A stretch of 35,832 nucleotides of DNA from Alphaproteobacteria bacterium (GTDB lineage Bacteria > Pseudomonadota > Alphaproteobacteria > Rs-D84). Shown here piece by piece: positions 22,481 to 30,738 of the stretch. The translations under genes and the position numbers were made by a program. The notes beneath the pieces are model-generated. The model was not told where the DNA came from and made no database searches. It saw nothing but the letters and a program-made list of their open reading frames with translations. The stretch spans positions 1-35,832 of the forward strand of contig JAFVSL010000013.1 in NCBI GenBank assembly GCA_017503725.1, given 5' to 3'. Within the stretch, counting starts at the first letter, position 1. Each line of letters starts with the position of its first letter.

Positions 22481-23119
22481 ATGTCCAAAAATACAACATT
22501 GCGAATTCTGGCGGGTGCGATAATGGCCCTGGTTGCGGGCGCGGCGGCGGTTCTGGAATACTTTGGTTTTCCGGCGGTGCGCGTACTGGGGATAATCATC
22601 GTATTGATGATGATTGTAGAAATGATATTGTGTATGAAAAATACCAAACAAAGCGGTCTGGCAAATTGGCTGTTTCTGGGGTGGTTGTTTGTGATGCTGG
22701 GGGCAATCAATGCCGTTGGCACACGACCACAGATTGTCTTGCAGTTGTTGCTGATTATCTGTGCGGCGGATATTGGTGCGTGGTTGTTTGGGCGGATGCT
22801 GGGGGGCGACAAAATGTGGGAACGCATTTCGGCCAATAAAACCTGGGCCGGGCAAATTGCGGGCATTATATGCGGCACGGCCATATATGTTGCATATGGT
22901 CTGTTGCGCGGCGTGCCATTCGGTTCGGCGGTTGGTATGATTTGGACCGGGATAAGTGTTGCGTTGTTATCGCAATATGGCGACCTGACCGCCAGTTGGA
23001 TTAAGCGTAAAATGGGCATCAAAGATTTTGGCAACATCTTGCCGGGGCACGGTGGTATGTTGGACAGATTTGATGGCTGGATTTATGCATTGCCATTGGT
23101 GTGGCTGACAATGCTGTGA
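22481..23119 (+). CDS. cdsA: Phosphatidate cytidylyltransferase
   Basis: CdsA makes CDP-diacylglycerol for phospholipid synthesis in the inner membrane. About six hydrophobic segments are visible in 212 residues. The signature stretch SWIKRKMGIKDFGNILPGHGGMLDRFDG near residues 170-197 is complete. The protein is shorter than the E. coli form (about 285) but similar to short alphaproteobacterial forms. AAGGGG 10 nt before ATG 22481 supports that start; a GTG three codons upstream is possible. In many proteobacteria dxr follows cdsA, but here rseP follows directly. Confidence 0.93.
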   Translation: MSKNTTLRILAGAIMALVAGAAAVLEYFGFPAVRVLGIIIVLMMIVEMILCMKNTKQSGLANWLFLGWLFVMLGAINAVGTRPQIVLQLLLIICAADIGAWLFGRMLGGDKMWERISANKTWAGQIAGIICGTAIYVAYGLLRGVPFGSAVGMIWTGISVALLSQYGDLTASWIKRKMGIKDFGNILPGHGGMLDRFDGWIYALPLVWLTML

Positions 23120-23153
23120 TTTAAATTTGTGTGAAAGGTAAAGGGAAACGGGT

Positions 23154-24223
23154 ATGCAGACGATTTTAACCATTGTTGCGCTGTTGATTGTTTTAGGGGT
23201 CGTGGTTTTTGTGCACGAATTGGGACACTTTCTGGCGGCGCGTTGGGCGGGGGTGCGTGTTGACGCATTTTCAATTGGATTCGGCCCGGCATTGGTTAAG
23301 TGGACCGACACGCGTGGCACGGTCTGGAAAATTGCGTGCCTGCCACTGGGGGGATATGTTTCCATTTATGGCCAAGAAGATATGTTCAACCGCAAAAAAT
23401 ATGCGGAATTGGACGCAGATAAGAAGCGTGGACACTATCTGTCGGTGCCGGCCTGGAAACAGTTTATAATTATCGCCGCCGGTGTCACGATGAACTTTAT
23501 CCTGGCGTGGGTAATTTATACATCACTGTTTATGTTCCAGCCGCGGCTTGTCGGAAATTCACAATTACCCGTTATTGGCCAGGTTATTCAGGAATCTGTT
23601 GCCTTTAATGCGGGGGTTAAGCCCGGTGACACGATTGTAAAAATCGATGATGAAAATATTTCGAATTGGGGTGATTTAATCCTGGCCAAAGAATTGGCGG
23701 CAAACCGTGATGCAAACGTTATGATTGCACGTGGCGACAAATTGGTTCAGGTAACACTGCAACCCGCTGAACGCTGGGGGATGGTGGCCGACGGGGCCAA
23801 GCGTGCCGATCCCGCACGTCAAAATCTGTTCCGTGCGATGTATTCGGGGGCGCGTAAAACATACTATGAATCCAAGACATTGGTTGTTGTATTAAAACAG
23901 ATTGTTACGGGCGAACGCTCGTCCAAGCAGTTGGGGTCGTTTATCACAATCGCCCAGTATTCGGGTGCGGCAATGTTGGCGGGATTCTTTACATTTCTGT
24001 CACTGATTGCATTGTTGTCGGTAAATCTGGGGGTAATAAACCTGTTGCCGTTGCCGGTACTGGATGGCGGATATAACTGATTTTGATAATAGAGGCCATA
24101 ACCCGTCGCAAATTACAGGGGCGCGGAATGGAAATCGCAATTATGTGTGGATGGTTGTTGATATTGGGGCTGTTTATATTAACAATGTGGAATGATTTGG
24201 CACGTGTATTTGGGTGGTATTGA
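23154..24223 (+). pseudogene. rseP: Site-2 membrane metalloprotease RseP, apparent one-base deletion
   Basis: RseP cuts anti-sigma factors in the membrane. HELGH at residues 21-25 (two zinc His and the catalytic Glu), a single PDZ domain at about 125-200 (VIQESVAFNAGVKPGDTIVKI), and the third zinc ligand in VLDGG near 302-305 are intact. Four residues after the zinc Asp the frame hits TGA at 24078-24080. Shifting the reading frame at 24077 restores the usual continuation (LILIIEAITRRK...GRGMEIAIM, then a last membrane helix and MWNDLARVF) to a TGA at 24221-24223 that overlaps the bamA start. One base is missing near 24071-24077. Either the gene is damaged or the assembly has an error; the rest of the gene shows no decay. 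Confidence 0.85.
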
Positions 24224-26493
24224 TGAAATATAAAAACGGTATTTTAATTGCGTCATTGTTATCGATTGTGGCACCGGCATATGGTGCCACGGTGTCACGT
24301 ATTGATGTGACGGGAAATCGGCGTATGGACGCGGAATCGGTTCGTATTCTGGCCGATGTCAAGGTTGGTGATAACGTTGGCACGCATCGCGCGAATGAAA
24401 TTGCAAAACGCTTGCAGACGTCGGGCTATTTTTCCAAGATAAATGTTCGTATGTCGGGCAACGTCTTGAAAATCGATATCGCAGAGGCCCCAACCATCAA
24501 TATGGTAACGGTCGAGGGTAATGATGAAATATCAACCGATGATTTAAAGAAAGAAATCAAAACCAAAGAACGCGCATCATACGATGAATCAACCATTGGT
24601 GCCGATGTTCAGCGTATGTTAACCGTGTACCAGCGCAAGGGGTTCTTTGGCACTAAAATCGAACCGCAAAAAATCGAATTGGACGATAACCGTGTTAATG
24701 TTGTTTACGAGATTAGCGAAGGCCATCCAACCTGGATTACCGATATTAAATTTGACGGGAATAAAAAATTTAGTGACCGTACACTGCGTGGGGAAATTTT
24801 ATCACGCGAACACGCCTGGTGGCGGTTTATGACGCAATTTGATACGTTTGACGAAGACCGCATCCAATACGATGCACAAATGCTGCGCCAGTTTTATTTG
24901 CGTAATGGCTATGTCGATTTTGCGGTGACGGATACCAATGGTGTCTTTACGCCCGACCGTGAATATTATTCGGTCACATTCACCGTGAACGAGGGGCCAC
25001 GCTATAAATACGGAAAAATCAGTGTGGATAATCCGTTTGATGATATCCCCGATGATGAATTGACGGACGTTTTGGTGGTAAAATCCGGCGACGTTTATAA
25101 TGTGGATGAGGTTGAAGAAACGCTGGCTAAGTTACGCAGCCGCGTTGCAGACTATGGCTATGCTTTTATCAGCATAGAACCCGTTCCAACCAAAGACGCA
25201 GACGATAAAACAATCGATTTAAATTTCAAGATTCAGAAAACAAATCGTATTTATCTGAATACAATTAACATTCTGGGCAATGTGCGTACGTTTGATTCTG
25301 TGATTGAACAATTATTACCGATGCGTGCGGGCGATCCTTTTTCCTTGCAGACGATTGAAGAGGGCCGCCAGAAGTTAATGCGTACACGCTATTTCAAAGA
25401 TGTTCAAATGGTTCCAACACGCGTTGCGGGTGAAAATCTGATGAATCTGGATATTCGTGTTGATGAACAGCCCACTGGTGAATTATCAGGTGGCTTTGGT
25501 TGGTCGAATATCAATGGGTTTATGGTTGATGCGGGTATAACCGAAAATAACTTTATGGGCCGTGGCCAGATTGTACAGTTGCGCGCATCAATCGCTGAAT
25601 ACCAGAAACAGGCATTATTCAGTTTTACCGAACCATACCTGTTTGGACGCCAATTATCGGGCGGATTTGATGTATCATACACAATGTATGATTATTCAAA
25701 CCTGGGTGGATTTGGTTATGACCGTGATTCTTTGACGGTGGCGGGACGCCTGGGGTGGCGATTGACAGACCACTGGACACAAAGTTTGCGTCTATCCGCA
25801 TCATTTGACCAGAACTATGATATCCAGGCCGAAGATGGCTGGCAGGATGCAAGTCTGTACACATTGGGGACAAATTTGCGTTATCACAACCTGGACACAA
25901 ATTTTGAACAAAATACGCACACTGGTGTGGTGGCGAATTTAGGCTTGGCGTATACTGGGTTTGGTGGAACTGAAACATTTATGCGGTACAGTGGCGATGT
26001 TATCGGAATGGTAAAGTTTTTTGATGATCGCTGGCAAATTCGTTCATCACTGAATTTCGGATATATTCAGCCGCTGGACGGTGATTATGTTTCGCGTGTT
26101 TATCGTTACTTCTTGGGCGGGGAATCGTTGCGTGGGTTTGACGTTGCCGGCGTTGGTTCGCGCAATTGGTGGTACAGTACATATGCCCTGGGGGGATTAT
26201 GGAAAATTAACGGTTCAACCCAATTAAATTTCCCAATCTTTATCCCCGACGAATACCAGGTCAAAGGGTTTGTTTTTGCCGACTATGGTATCTTGGGCAA
26301 ACCACCAAAACAGGAATATAAATTTATGGGCGTTCCGAACGATATCGACCAAGATTGGCGCACTTCGGTTGGTTTTGGTATTTATTGGAACACGCCAATG
26401 GGCCCAATGAATTTCAGTTGGGGTTGGCCACTGAAAATAAACGAGTATGATCGCGAACAAAGATTCTTGCTGTCGTTCGAGACCCAGTTTTAG
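24223..26493 (+). CDS. bamA: Outer membrane protein assembly factor BamA
   Basis: BamA inserts beta-barrel proteins into the outer membrane. A signal peptide ending in APAYGA is followed by about five POTRA domains (residues 25-420; VSRIDVTGNRRMDAESVRI is the first) and a C-terminal beta-barrel from about 440, with LRGFDVAG (the family VRGF/LRGF loop motif near 635) and a terminal Phe (SFETQF). The length of 756 residues is full. ATG 24223 overlaps the restored rseP stop by one base (TGATG), so translation is coupled. The usual downstream skp-lpxD-fabZ-lpxA run is absent; a new promoter and unrelated genes follow. Confidence 0.95.
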   Translation: MKYKNGILIASLLSIVAPAYGATVSRIDVTGNRRMDAESVRILADVKVGDNVGTHRANEIAKRLQTSGYFSKINVRMSGNVLKIDIAEAPTINMVTVEGNDEISTDDLKKEIKTKERASYDESTIGADVQRMLTVYQRKGFFGTKIEPQKIELDDNRVNVVYEISEGHPTWITDIKFDGNKKFSDRTLRGEILSREHAWWRFMTQFDTFDEDRIQYDAQMLRQFYLRNGYVDFAVTDTNGVFTPDREYYSVTFTVNEGPRYKYGKISVDNPFDDIPDDELTDVLVVKSGDVYNVDEVEETLAKLRSRVADYGYAFISIEPVPTKDADDKTIDLNFKIQKTNRIYLNTINILGNVRTFDSVIEQLLPMRAGDPFSLQTIEEGRQKLMRTRYFKDVQMVPTRVAGENLMNLDIRVDEQPTGELSGGFGWSNINGFMVDAGITENNFMGRGQIVQLRASIAEYQKQALFSFTEPYLFGRQLSGGFDVSYTMYDYSNLGGFGYDRDSLTVAGRLGWRLTDHWTQSLRLSASFDQNYDIQAEDGWQDASLYTLGTNLRYHNLDTNFEQNTHTGVVANLGLAYTGFGGTETFMRYSGDVIGMVKFFDDRWQIRSSLNFGYIQPLDGDYVSRVYRYFLGGESLRGFDVAGVGSRNWWYSTYALGGLWKINGSTQLNFPIFIPDEYQVKGFVFADYGILGKPPKQEYKFMGVPNDIDQDWRTSVGFGIYWNTPMGPMNFSWGWPLKINEYDREQRFLLSFETQF

Positions 26494-26495
26494 TC

Positions 26496-26525
26496 TTGAC
26501 GATATGCGTGGATTTTTCTTATAAT
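26496..26525 (+). promoter_or_regulatory. Promoter after bamA
   Basis: TTGACG (26496-26501), 18-nt spacer, TATAAT (26520-26525), starting three bases after the bamA stop. It should drive the mini-lipoprotein and perhaps the VirB8-like genes. Confidence 0.7.
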
Positions 26526-26550
26526 TCGGTAAAAGGGAAAGGAGTAAGCC

Positions 26551-26697
26551 GTGAAAAAAGTATTATTGGGATTGTTTGTTGCGCTGTGTCTTGCTGGCTG
26601 TGGCCAGGTTTATGACCGTGAACCGGTTGGTGTTGGATACGACAACAATGAATTGAAATTAAGTCCGTGCGCCTGCATTATGGTATACCAGGCATAA
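26551..26697 (+). CDS. Mini-lipoprotein, 48 residues
   Basis: Starting at GTG with AAGGAG 6 nt upstream, the frame encodes MKKVLLGLFVALCLAGCGQ and about 30 more residues. The lipobox LAGC is clear, so a lipid-anchored periplasmic peptide is expected. A second Cys pair (CAC) is near the end. No family was recognised; size and placement resemble the small entry-exclusion or pore-lipoprotein genes (VirB7 type) that lie next to VirB8 in type IV secretion loci, which is a hint only. The next gene starts 30 nt later. Confidence 0.6.
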   Translation: MKKVLLGLFVALCLAGCGQVYDREPVGVGYDNNELKLSPCACIMVYQA

Positions 26698-26727
26698 TTT
26701 ACCGTCCACCGGACAGCATACGGGGGG

Positions 26728-27423
26728 ATGATTTTGAAATATCCGGACAATTTTGATACACCAACATTTCCCGCGGGCCCGCGGATTGCGCTGTCACGTG
26801 TGATGGCGATTGCGATAATGGTTGTTTTTGCATTGATTCTTGTGGCGGGCGGGATGATTTTATGGGCATCGCGTTCACAACAAATTCACCCTTTTTTGGT
26901 TTCTGTTGATGATATAACGGGCGCGTGGACCGTTGTCGGGCACGATCACGGGGAACGTTCAATTTCGGCAAATCGTGCAATGCAAGAATCTGTAATCGCA
27001 AAATTTACCCAAAATTGGTATACGATTTCCGCTATTCAATCTGAAAACGAAGATATATGGTATGGCTTCGCAGACAGGGCCGAATGTAACGCCGATAATC
27101 GTCCGAATAATGCACAAATATTTTGTAACGCGGGTGATGAATTATATAACTATTTCATATACAATATTGTCCCCGAATACCAGGAACGCATTGCCGCGGG
27201 TGAAACGTGGTCTGTGGATGTTGATAACATATATTTGAACGAAACGGCCGACGTAACGGATAATGGCGGAACGTGGCGTATTCTGACCCAGATTGATTCC
27301 GGTGTATATGGTCCAGTCCAAGTTATGGCATACATTAAACTGGGGCGCGATATGGGTAATTACCCAAACACGTTGGGTTTTTACGTAATGGATTTTAATG
27401 CATATAACATAGGCAACAGATGA
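26728..27423 (+). CDS. VirB8-like inner membrane protein
   Basis: After a short cytoplasmic N-terminus there is one membrane helix (about residues 24-48) and a periplasmic domain. HPFLVSVDDITGAWTVVGHD matches the PYVVRVDxxTG start of VirB8 domains, IAKFTQNWYTIS the helix that follows, and YPNTLGFYVMDFNAYNI the NPLGFxV end. VirB8 proteins link parts of type IV secretion machines. The 231-residue length fits. ATG 26728 has its G-rich site almost touching; a TTG two codons on (26734) would have better spacing. It overlaps the next gene by 4 nt. No VirB4, VirB9 or VirB10 gene is nearby in the window. Confidence 0.55.
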   Translation: MILKYPDNFDTPTFPAGPRIALSRVMAIAIMVVFALILVAGGMILWASRSQQIHPFLVSVDDITGAWTVVGHDHGERSISANRAMQESVIAKFTQNWYTISAIQSENEDIWYGFADRAECNADNRPNNAQIFCNAGDELYNYFIYNIVPEYQERIAAGETWSVDVDNIYLNETADVTDNGGTWRILTQIDSGVYGPVQVMAYIKLGRDMGNYPNTLGFYVMDFNAYNIGNR

Positions 27424-28061
27424 AAAAAATAATAATGTTTTTTGCGGGATTGCTTTTGATGTGCCTGACGTTTGGGATGGTGGTTGTTGGTGGTGCAATC
27501 TATGATACCGCATCGCAACAGACGATTGACACATTCTTTTTTCAGCCGGCGGATTTATCATCGCGTCGAATTGGTGTTCCGGCATCCCTGAACGATTTAA
27601 GTGCTGATAAAATTCGTGAAATGCTGGTTGATAAATTTATAACCGAATATTTCTATGTTATCCCAGATGCCAAGAATGTTCAGGCACGTCTGGATGGTGC
27701 CATTGGATTGCGTCGTATGGTGTCGTCGGATGTATTCAATGAATGGGCCCAGACGGTCGGTACCGAGATTTCCGCAATGGCGGATATGCACCAAATGCGT
27801 ATGGCCCGAATGCTTGATATGGAATTACCAATCGACAGTGATAATTGGTGGACGGTAACGTATGAATTAACAACCTGGGAAAAGCCGAACGATTTATCAC
27901 ACGCCCCCGTGGTTACACGTGGCACAATGTATATCAAATTGGCGTATGAGCCGGGCATCCGTCCCACAATGAATCTTGAAAAATTTGACTTAGGCAAATT
28001 CTTAGAGCACGGTGGCGATCCATCGCTTATATTCAGGTTTCGGGTCGACGACATAGAATAG
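27420..28061 (+). CDS. Second VirB8-like periplasmic protein
   Basis: The 213-residue protein has an N-terminal membrane segment (IIMFFAGLLLMCLTFGMVVVGG) that could be an anchor or signal. It then has IREMLVDKFITEYFYVIPDA and FNEWAQTVGTEISAMADM, which echo the helical part of VirB8 domains, and a C-terminal beta-rich stretch (NWWTVTYELTTW, TRGTMYIKLAYEPG). The resemblance is weaker than for its upstream neighbour. The two genes overlap as ATGA, so they are probably made in fixed ratio and may pair. Annotation as VirB8-like is tentative. Confidence 0.42.
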   Translation: MKKIIMFFAGLLLMCLTFGMVVVGGAIYDTASQQTIDTFFFQPADLSSRRIGVPASLNDLSADKIREMLVDKFITEYFYVIPDAKNVQARLDGAIGLRRMVSSDVFNEWAQTVGTEISAMADMHQMRMARMLDMELPIDSDNWWTVTYELTTWEKPNDLSHAPVVTRGTMYIKLAYEPGIRPTMNLEKFDLGKFLEHGGDPSLIFRFRVDDIE

Positions 28062-28075
28062 GGAAACACGAAAAT

Positions 28076-28846
28076 ATGATTAAAAAATTAAGTATTTTTT
28101 TATTATTTTTATGCGTAATCGGTGGTGCGCGCGCGGACGATTTTGATTTTGATGAATTTGCGATAACCGATGGTGCCGATGCAGATTTTATGTTGGATGG
28201 CATAACAATAAATGACGATGCGTCCGGTGCGGGCGTTTCTGGGTTTGATATTGCGGGTGTTATGCTGGGGATGGGATTTGATGATGTTGAAACCCTGTTT
28301 TACAAGACCAAGGGGTTATATGCCCCGCGCAAGAAAAACAGTATCGTTTATTCCATACACAAAGATTGGAAATACAACCTGGATTACGAATGTCGCCAAG
28401 ACGGCATTGTTATCCCGGAAAAGTTGGAACATTGTGTACGCACATTGGCAAAAAATCGTGGTTTGCTGTACGCGTCTGAAATGCATCTGGTGCGTGAAAA
28501 TACCGGTGAAACATTGGATGTTTATTTCACCAGTAATGCGACCGATAACGTCGTATGGCGCGTTGTGTATAATAATGACGTTAATGAATTAGAGGGCGAA
28601 TCTGAAAAATTCGAAAACCAACGAGAAAAGAAAATTTTGGCATTCTGGCAAAGTGTGCTGGATAAATATGGCGCGCCAAATTCTGGTACAGATAAATGGG
28701 CATCATCTGATAATGCGTACGATCCGGTAATGACGGCATATTATGGTGCACTGGATTTGGTTGACAATGGACGTCGCGCCGCGGACGAATCCAGAAATAT
28801 TCAACAGGCCCGTGAAAACTTCAAAGCAAAATCATATGCATTCTAA
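28076..28846 (+). CDS. Exported protein of unknown function, 256 residues
   Basis: A signal peptide (IKKLSIFLLFLCVIGGARA) precedes a strongly acidic segment (DDFDFDEFAITDGADADF). The rest, with VMLGMGFDDVETLFY, YKTKGLYAPRK, and WRVVYNNDVNELEGES, looks like a small alpha/beta periplasmic domain and ends in a helical basic tail. Two Cys (YECRQ and EHCVRT) could form a disulfide. It is 14 nt after the second VirB8-like gene, the third gene of that operon, and its 3' end overlaps yraN by 11 nt. No family was recognised. Confidence 0.6.
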   Translation: MIKKLSIFLLFLCVIGGARADDFDFDEFAITDGADADFMLDGITINDDASGAGVSGFDIAGVMLGMGFDDVETLFYKTKGLYAPRKKNSIVYSIHKDWKYNLDYECRQDGIVIPEKLEHCVRTLAKNRGLLYASEMHLVRENTGETLDVYFTSNATDNVVWRVVYNNDVNELEGESEKFENQREKKILAFWQSVLDKYGAPNSGTDKWASSDNAYDPVMTAYYGALDLVDNGRRAADESRNIQQARENFKAKSYAF

Positions 28847-29189
28847 TGTAAACACATATCGCCGTGGTTTGCGTGCAGAATTTATTGCGCGGATGTATTT
28901 GCGGCTGCACGGGTTTCGTATTTTGAATAATCGATATGTAACGGGACGCCACACAAACCGTGCCGAAATCGATATAATTGCACGTCGTGGAAATTTAATT
29001 GTTTTTATAGAGGTAAAATCACGTCCCGATATTCGCACCGCCTGTGACGCCATCACCACGCCCCAGGCACGACGTCTGCGTGCGGCGGCGGACACATACC
29101 TGATTCAGCGGGGCTGGATGGGCGATGCCCGATTTGATGTGATTGCGGTGTGTGGGTGGCGTGTCACCTGGTTCAAGAATGCGATATAA
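28836..29189 (+). CDS. yraN: YraN/UPF0102 family nuclease-fold protein
   Basis: The 117-residue protein has the family pattern: RGLRAEFIARMYLRLHGFRILNNRY near the start, then AEIDIIARRGNLIVFIEVKSR near residues 34-56, the E-x-D...E-V-K of the endonuclease fold, and a C-terminal FDVIAV. The first Glu (usually GEID) is kept as AEID. ATG 28836 is chosen because it gives the family N-terminus; the frame is open well upstream inside the previous gene. The role of this family is poorly known; a link to DNA processing is supposed. Confidence 0.85.
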   Translation: MHSNVNTYRRGLRAEFIARMYLRLHGFRILNNRYVTGRHTNRAEIDIIARRGNLIVFIEVKSRPDIRTACDAITTPQARRLRAAADTYLIQRGWMGDARFDVIAVCGWRVTWFKNAI

Positions 29190-29193
29190 AAAT

Positions 29194-29222
29194 TTGCATA
29201 TTACGTATTGATAATTTATAAT
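29194..29222 (+). promoter_or_regulatory. Promoter before a mini-lipoprotein gene
   Basis: TTGCAT (29194-29199), 17-nt spacer, TATAAT (29217-29222), in the gap after yraN. Confidence 0.75.
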
Positions 29223-29259
29223 AAGAATGTTTTCACAAACACACAAAAAAGGAGACACT

Positions 29260-29409
29260 ATGAAAAAAGCATTATTGGCATTGTTTGCCGTTATGACATT
29301 GGCCGCGTGTACCGGTTCTTATAAATCTGGTAATTGTGAATATGATTTCTTGTTACACAAAGACATTTCGATTTCAAAAATCATTGGTAACGTAACCGGT
29401 GGTTGTTAA
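29260..29409 (+). CDS. Mini-lipoprotein, 49 residues
   Basis: MKKALLALFAVMTLAACTG is a lipoprotein signal with lipobox LAAC, followed by only about 30 mature residues with one internal Cys and a C-terminal Cys (VTGGC). AAGGAG lies 5-6 nt before ATG 29260. It has its own promoter and an intrinsic terminator directly after the stop, so it is a one-gene unit. It resembles the 26551 gene in size and signal peptide but not in the mature part. It could be a short form of a TRL-like lipoprotein; not certain. Confidence 0.65.
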   Translation: MKKALLALFAVMTLAACTGSYKSGNCEYDFLLHKDISISKIIGNVTGGC

Positions 29410-29416
29410 TAAAAAA

Positions 29417-29441
29417 AATCCCCCGTTTGGGGGATTTTTTA
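29417..29441. terminator. Bidirectional intrinsic terminator
   Basis: An 8-bp G+C-rich stem (29417-29424 with 29429-29436, loop GTTT) with A and T runs on either side lies between the mini-lipoprotein gene and ackA. It contains part of the ackA stop region. Confidence 0.88.
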
Positions 29442-30680
29442 TTTTACAAATGAATAATCCATTTCCAGATGGTTTGGATTATATGTACCATTCATAATCG
29501 CCAATGTATCTTCAACGATTACCAATTCTTCGTTTGTTGCAATCATCAGGATTTTTACGCGACTGTCGTCTGTGCTGATGATGGCCTGGTCAACACCCTT
29601 GCGCGCCAGGGCCGCTGCATTTTTCTCTTTATCCAGTTTAATGCCCAATTCTTCCAGTCCCGAACAGAACTTTTCACGCAGATAATCATCATTTTCACCA
29701 ACGCCTGCGGTAAAGACCAGTGCATCAACGTGACCCAATTCCGCCATATATGCGCCAATGTATTTTTTTACATTATGCACTTCCATATCAATGGCCAGAC
29801 GACACTGGTCGTTTTCACCCCTGTTCCCTTCGACGTCACGACGATCCGCAAAGCATTCCGTGATACCCATCAATCCAGAATCTTTGTTCAAATGTTTTTG
29901 CATTTGATCCGCCGTCAGGCCCAAACGATTCATAACGTACAAGACAACACCTGGATCCAAGTCGCCCGGACGTGTTCCCATTGTTAAACCCGACAATGGG
30001 GTCATCCCCAGTGATGTGTCAACCGATACACCGTTGCGAATTGCCGTGGCCGACGCACCCGAACCGATGTGCAATGTGATTAAATTGCATTCATTTGCGG
30101 GCTTGCCCAACATTGCCGCCGCACGTTTTGAAACATACAGGTGGCTTGTCCCGTGGAAGCCATAGCGACGAACGCCCAGTTCACGATACCACGCACTTGG
30201 CACCGCATAGCGGTACGCATAATCTGGCATAGTCTGGTGGAATGCGGTATCAAATACCGCAACCTGGGTTGCGTTTGGCAATAATTGTTTTGCGGTGACA
30301 ATACCCATCAACGCAGATGGGTTATGCAATGGCGCAATTGCCGACAATTCATCGATTGTTTTGATAACTTCATCGTTGATTTCAACAGATGATGCGAATT
30401 TGTCGCCACCCATAACAACGCGATGCCCAACGCCCTTGATTTCGTTCAGGTCGATTGAAGCCTCGCGCAGCATAAACAGAACAACATTCAATGCCTCGTT
30501 ATGATTTTGCATAGATGTTTCTTTTTTCTGTTTGGTGCCATCTGGATATTTTTGCGTGACGAATGAATCCGGCAAGCCAATTTTCTCGACGTTTCCGCCG
30601 ACGATTGCCTGTTTAGAATCCGCGTCAAAAACCTGATATTTTAATGAAGATGAACCACAGTTCAGTGCAAGTATGTACAT
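29439..30680 (-). CDS. ackA: Acetate kinase
   Basis: AckA makes ATP from acetyl phosphate, a fermentative energy step. NCGSSSLKY at the N-terminus, APLHNPSAL, FDTAFH, YGFHGTSH, MGTRPGDLDPG, FTAGVGEN and ATNEELVI are all found in order. The length of 413 is usual. Two otherwise well-kept positions differ: HRVVMGGD for HRVVHGGE, and HIGSGAS for HLGNGSS (the Asn near the nucleotide). AAAGGGG before ATG 30680 is a strong ribosome site, and a promoter lies at 30710-30738. pta is not in the window. It is probably active, but nucleotide or phosphate-donor preference should not be taken for granted. Confidence 0.93.
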   Translation of the reverse strand: MYILALNCGSSSLKYQVFDADSKQAIVGGNVEKIGLPDSFVTQKYPDGTKQKKETSMQNHNEALNVVLFMLREASIDLNEIKGVGHRVVMGGDKFASSVEINDEVIKTIDELSAIAPLHNPSALMGIVTAKQLLPNATQVAVFDTAFHQTMPDYAYRYAVPSAWYRELGVRRYGFHGTSHLYVSKRAAAMLGKPANECNLITLHIGSGASATAIRNGVSVDTSLGMTPLSGLTMGTRPGDLDPGVVLYVMNRLGLTADQMQKHLNKDSGLMGITECFADRRDVEGNRGENDQCRLAIDMEVHNVKKYIGAYMAELGHVDALVFTAGVGENDDYLREKFCSGLEELGIKLDKEKNAAALARKGVDQAIISTDDSRVKILMIATNEELVIVEDTLAIMNGTYNPNHLEMDYSFVK

Positions 30681-30709
30681 TTTATCCCCTTTGATTAATT
30701 GACGCGGTC

Positions 30710-30738
30710 AGCATAGCAAACGTTTTTACTTTTTTCAA
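30710..30738 (-). promoter_or_regulatory. Promoter of ackA
   Basis: TTGAAA (30738-30733), 17-nt spacer, TATGCT (30715-30710). The -35 box overlaps the last codons of the upstream tail-fibre-like gene. Confidence 0.65.

Noticed and set aside
22310..22855. Minus-strand open frame opposite uppS/cdsA
   Set aside because: His/Gln/Pro-rich translation with no start signals, opposite two firmly identified genes.
24071..24081. Programmed frameshift in rseP
   Set aside because: A -1 shift would restore the protein, but the codons GGA TAT AAC do not form an X-XXY-YYZ slippery site and no downstream pseudoknot is evident; a one-base deletion or assembly error is simpler.
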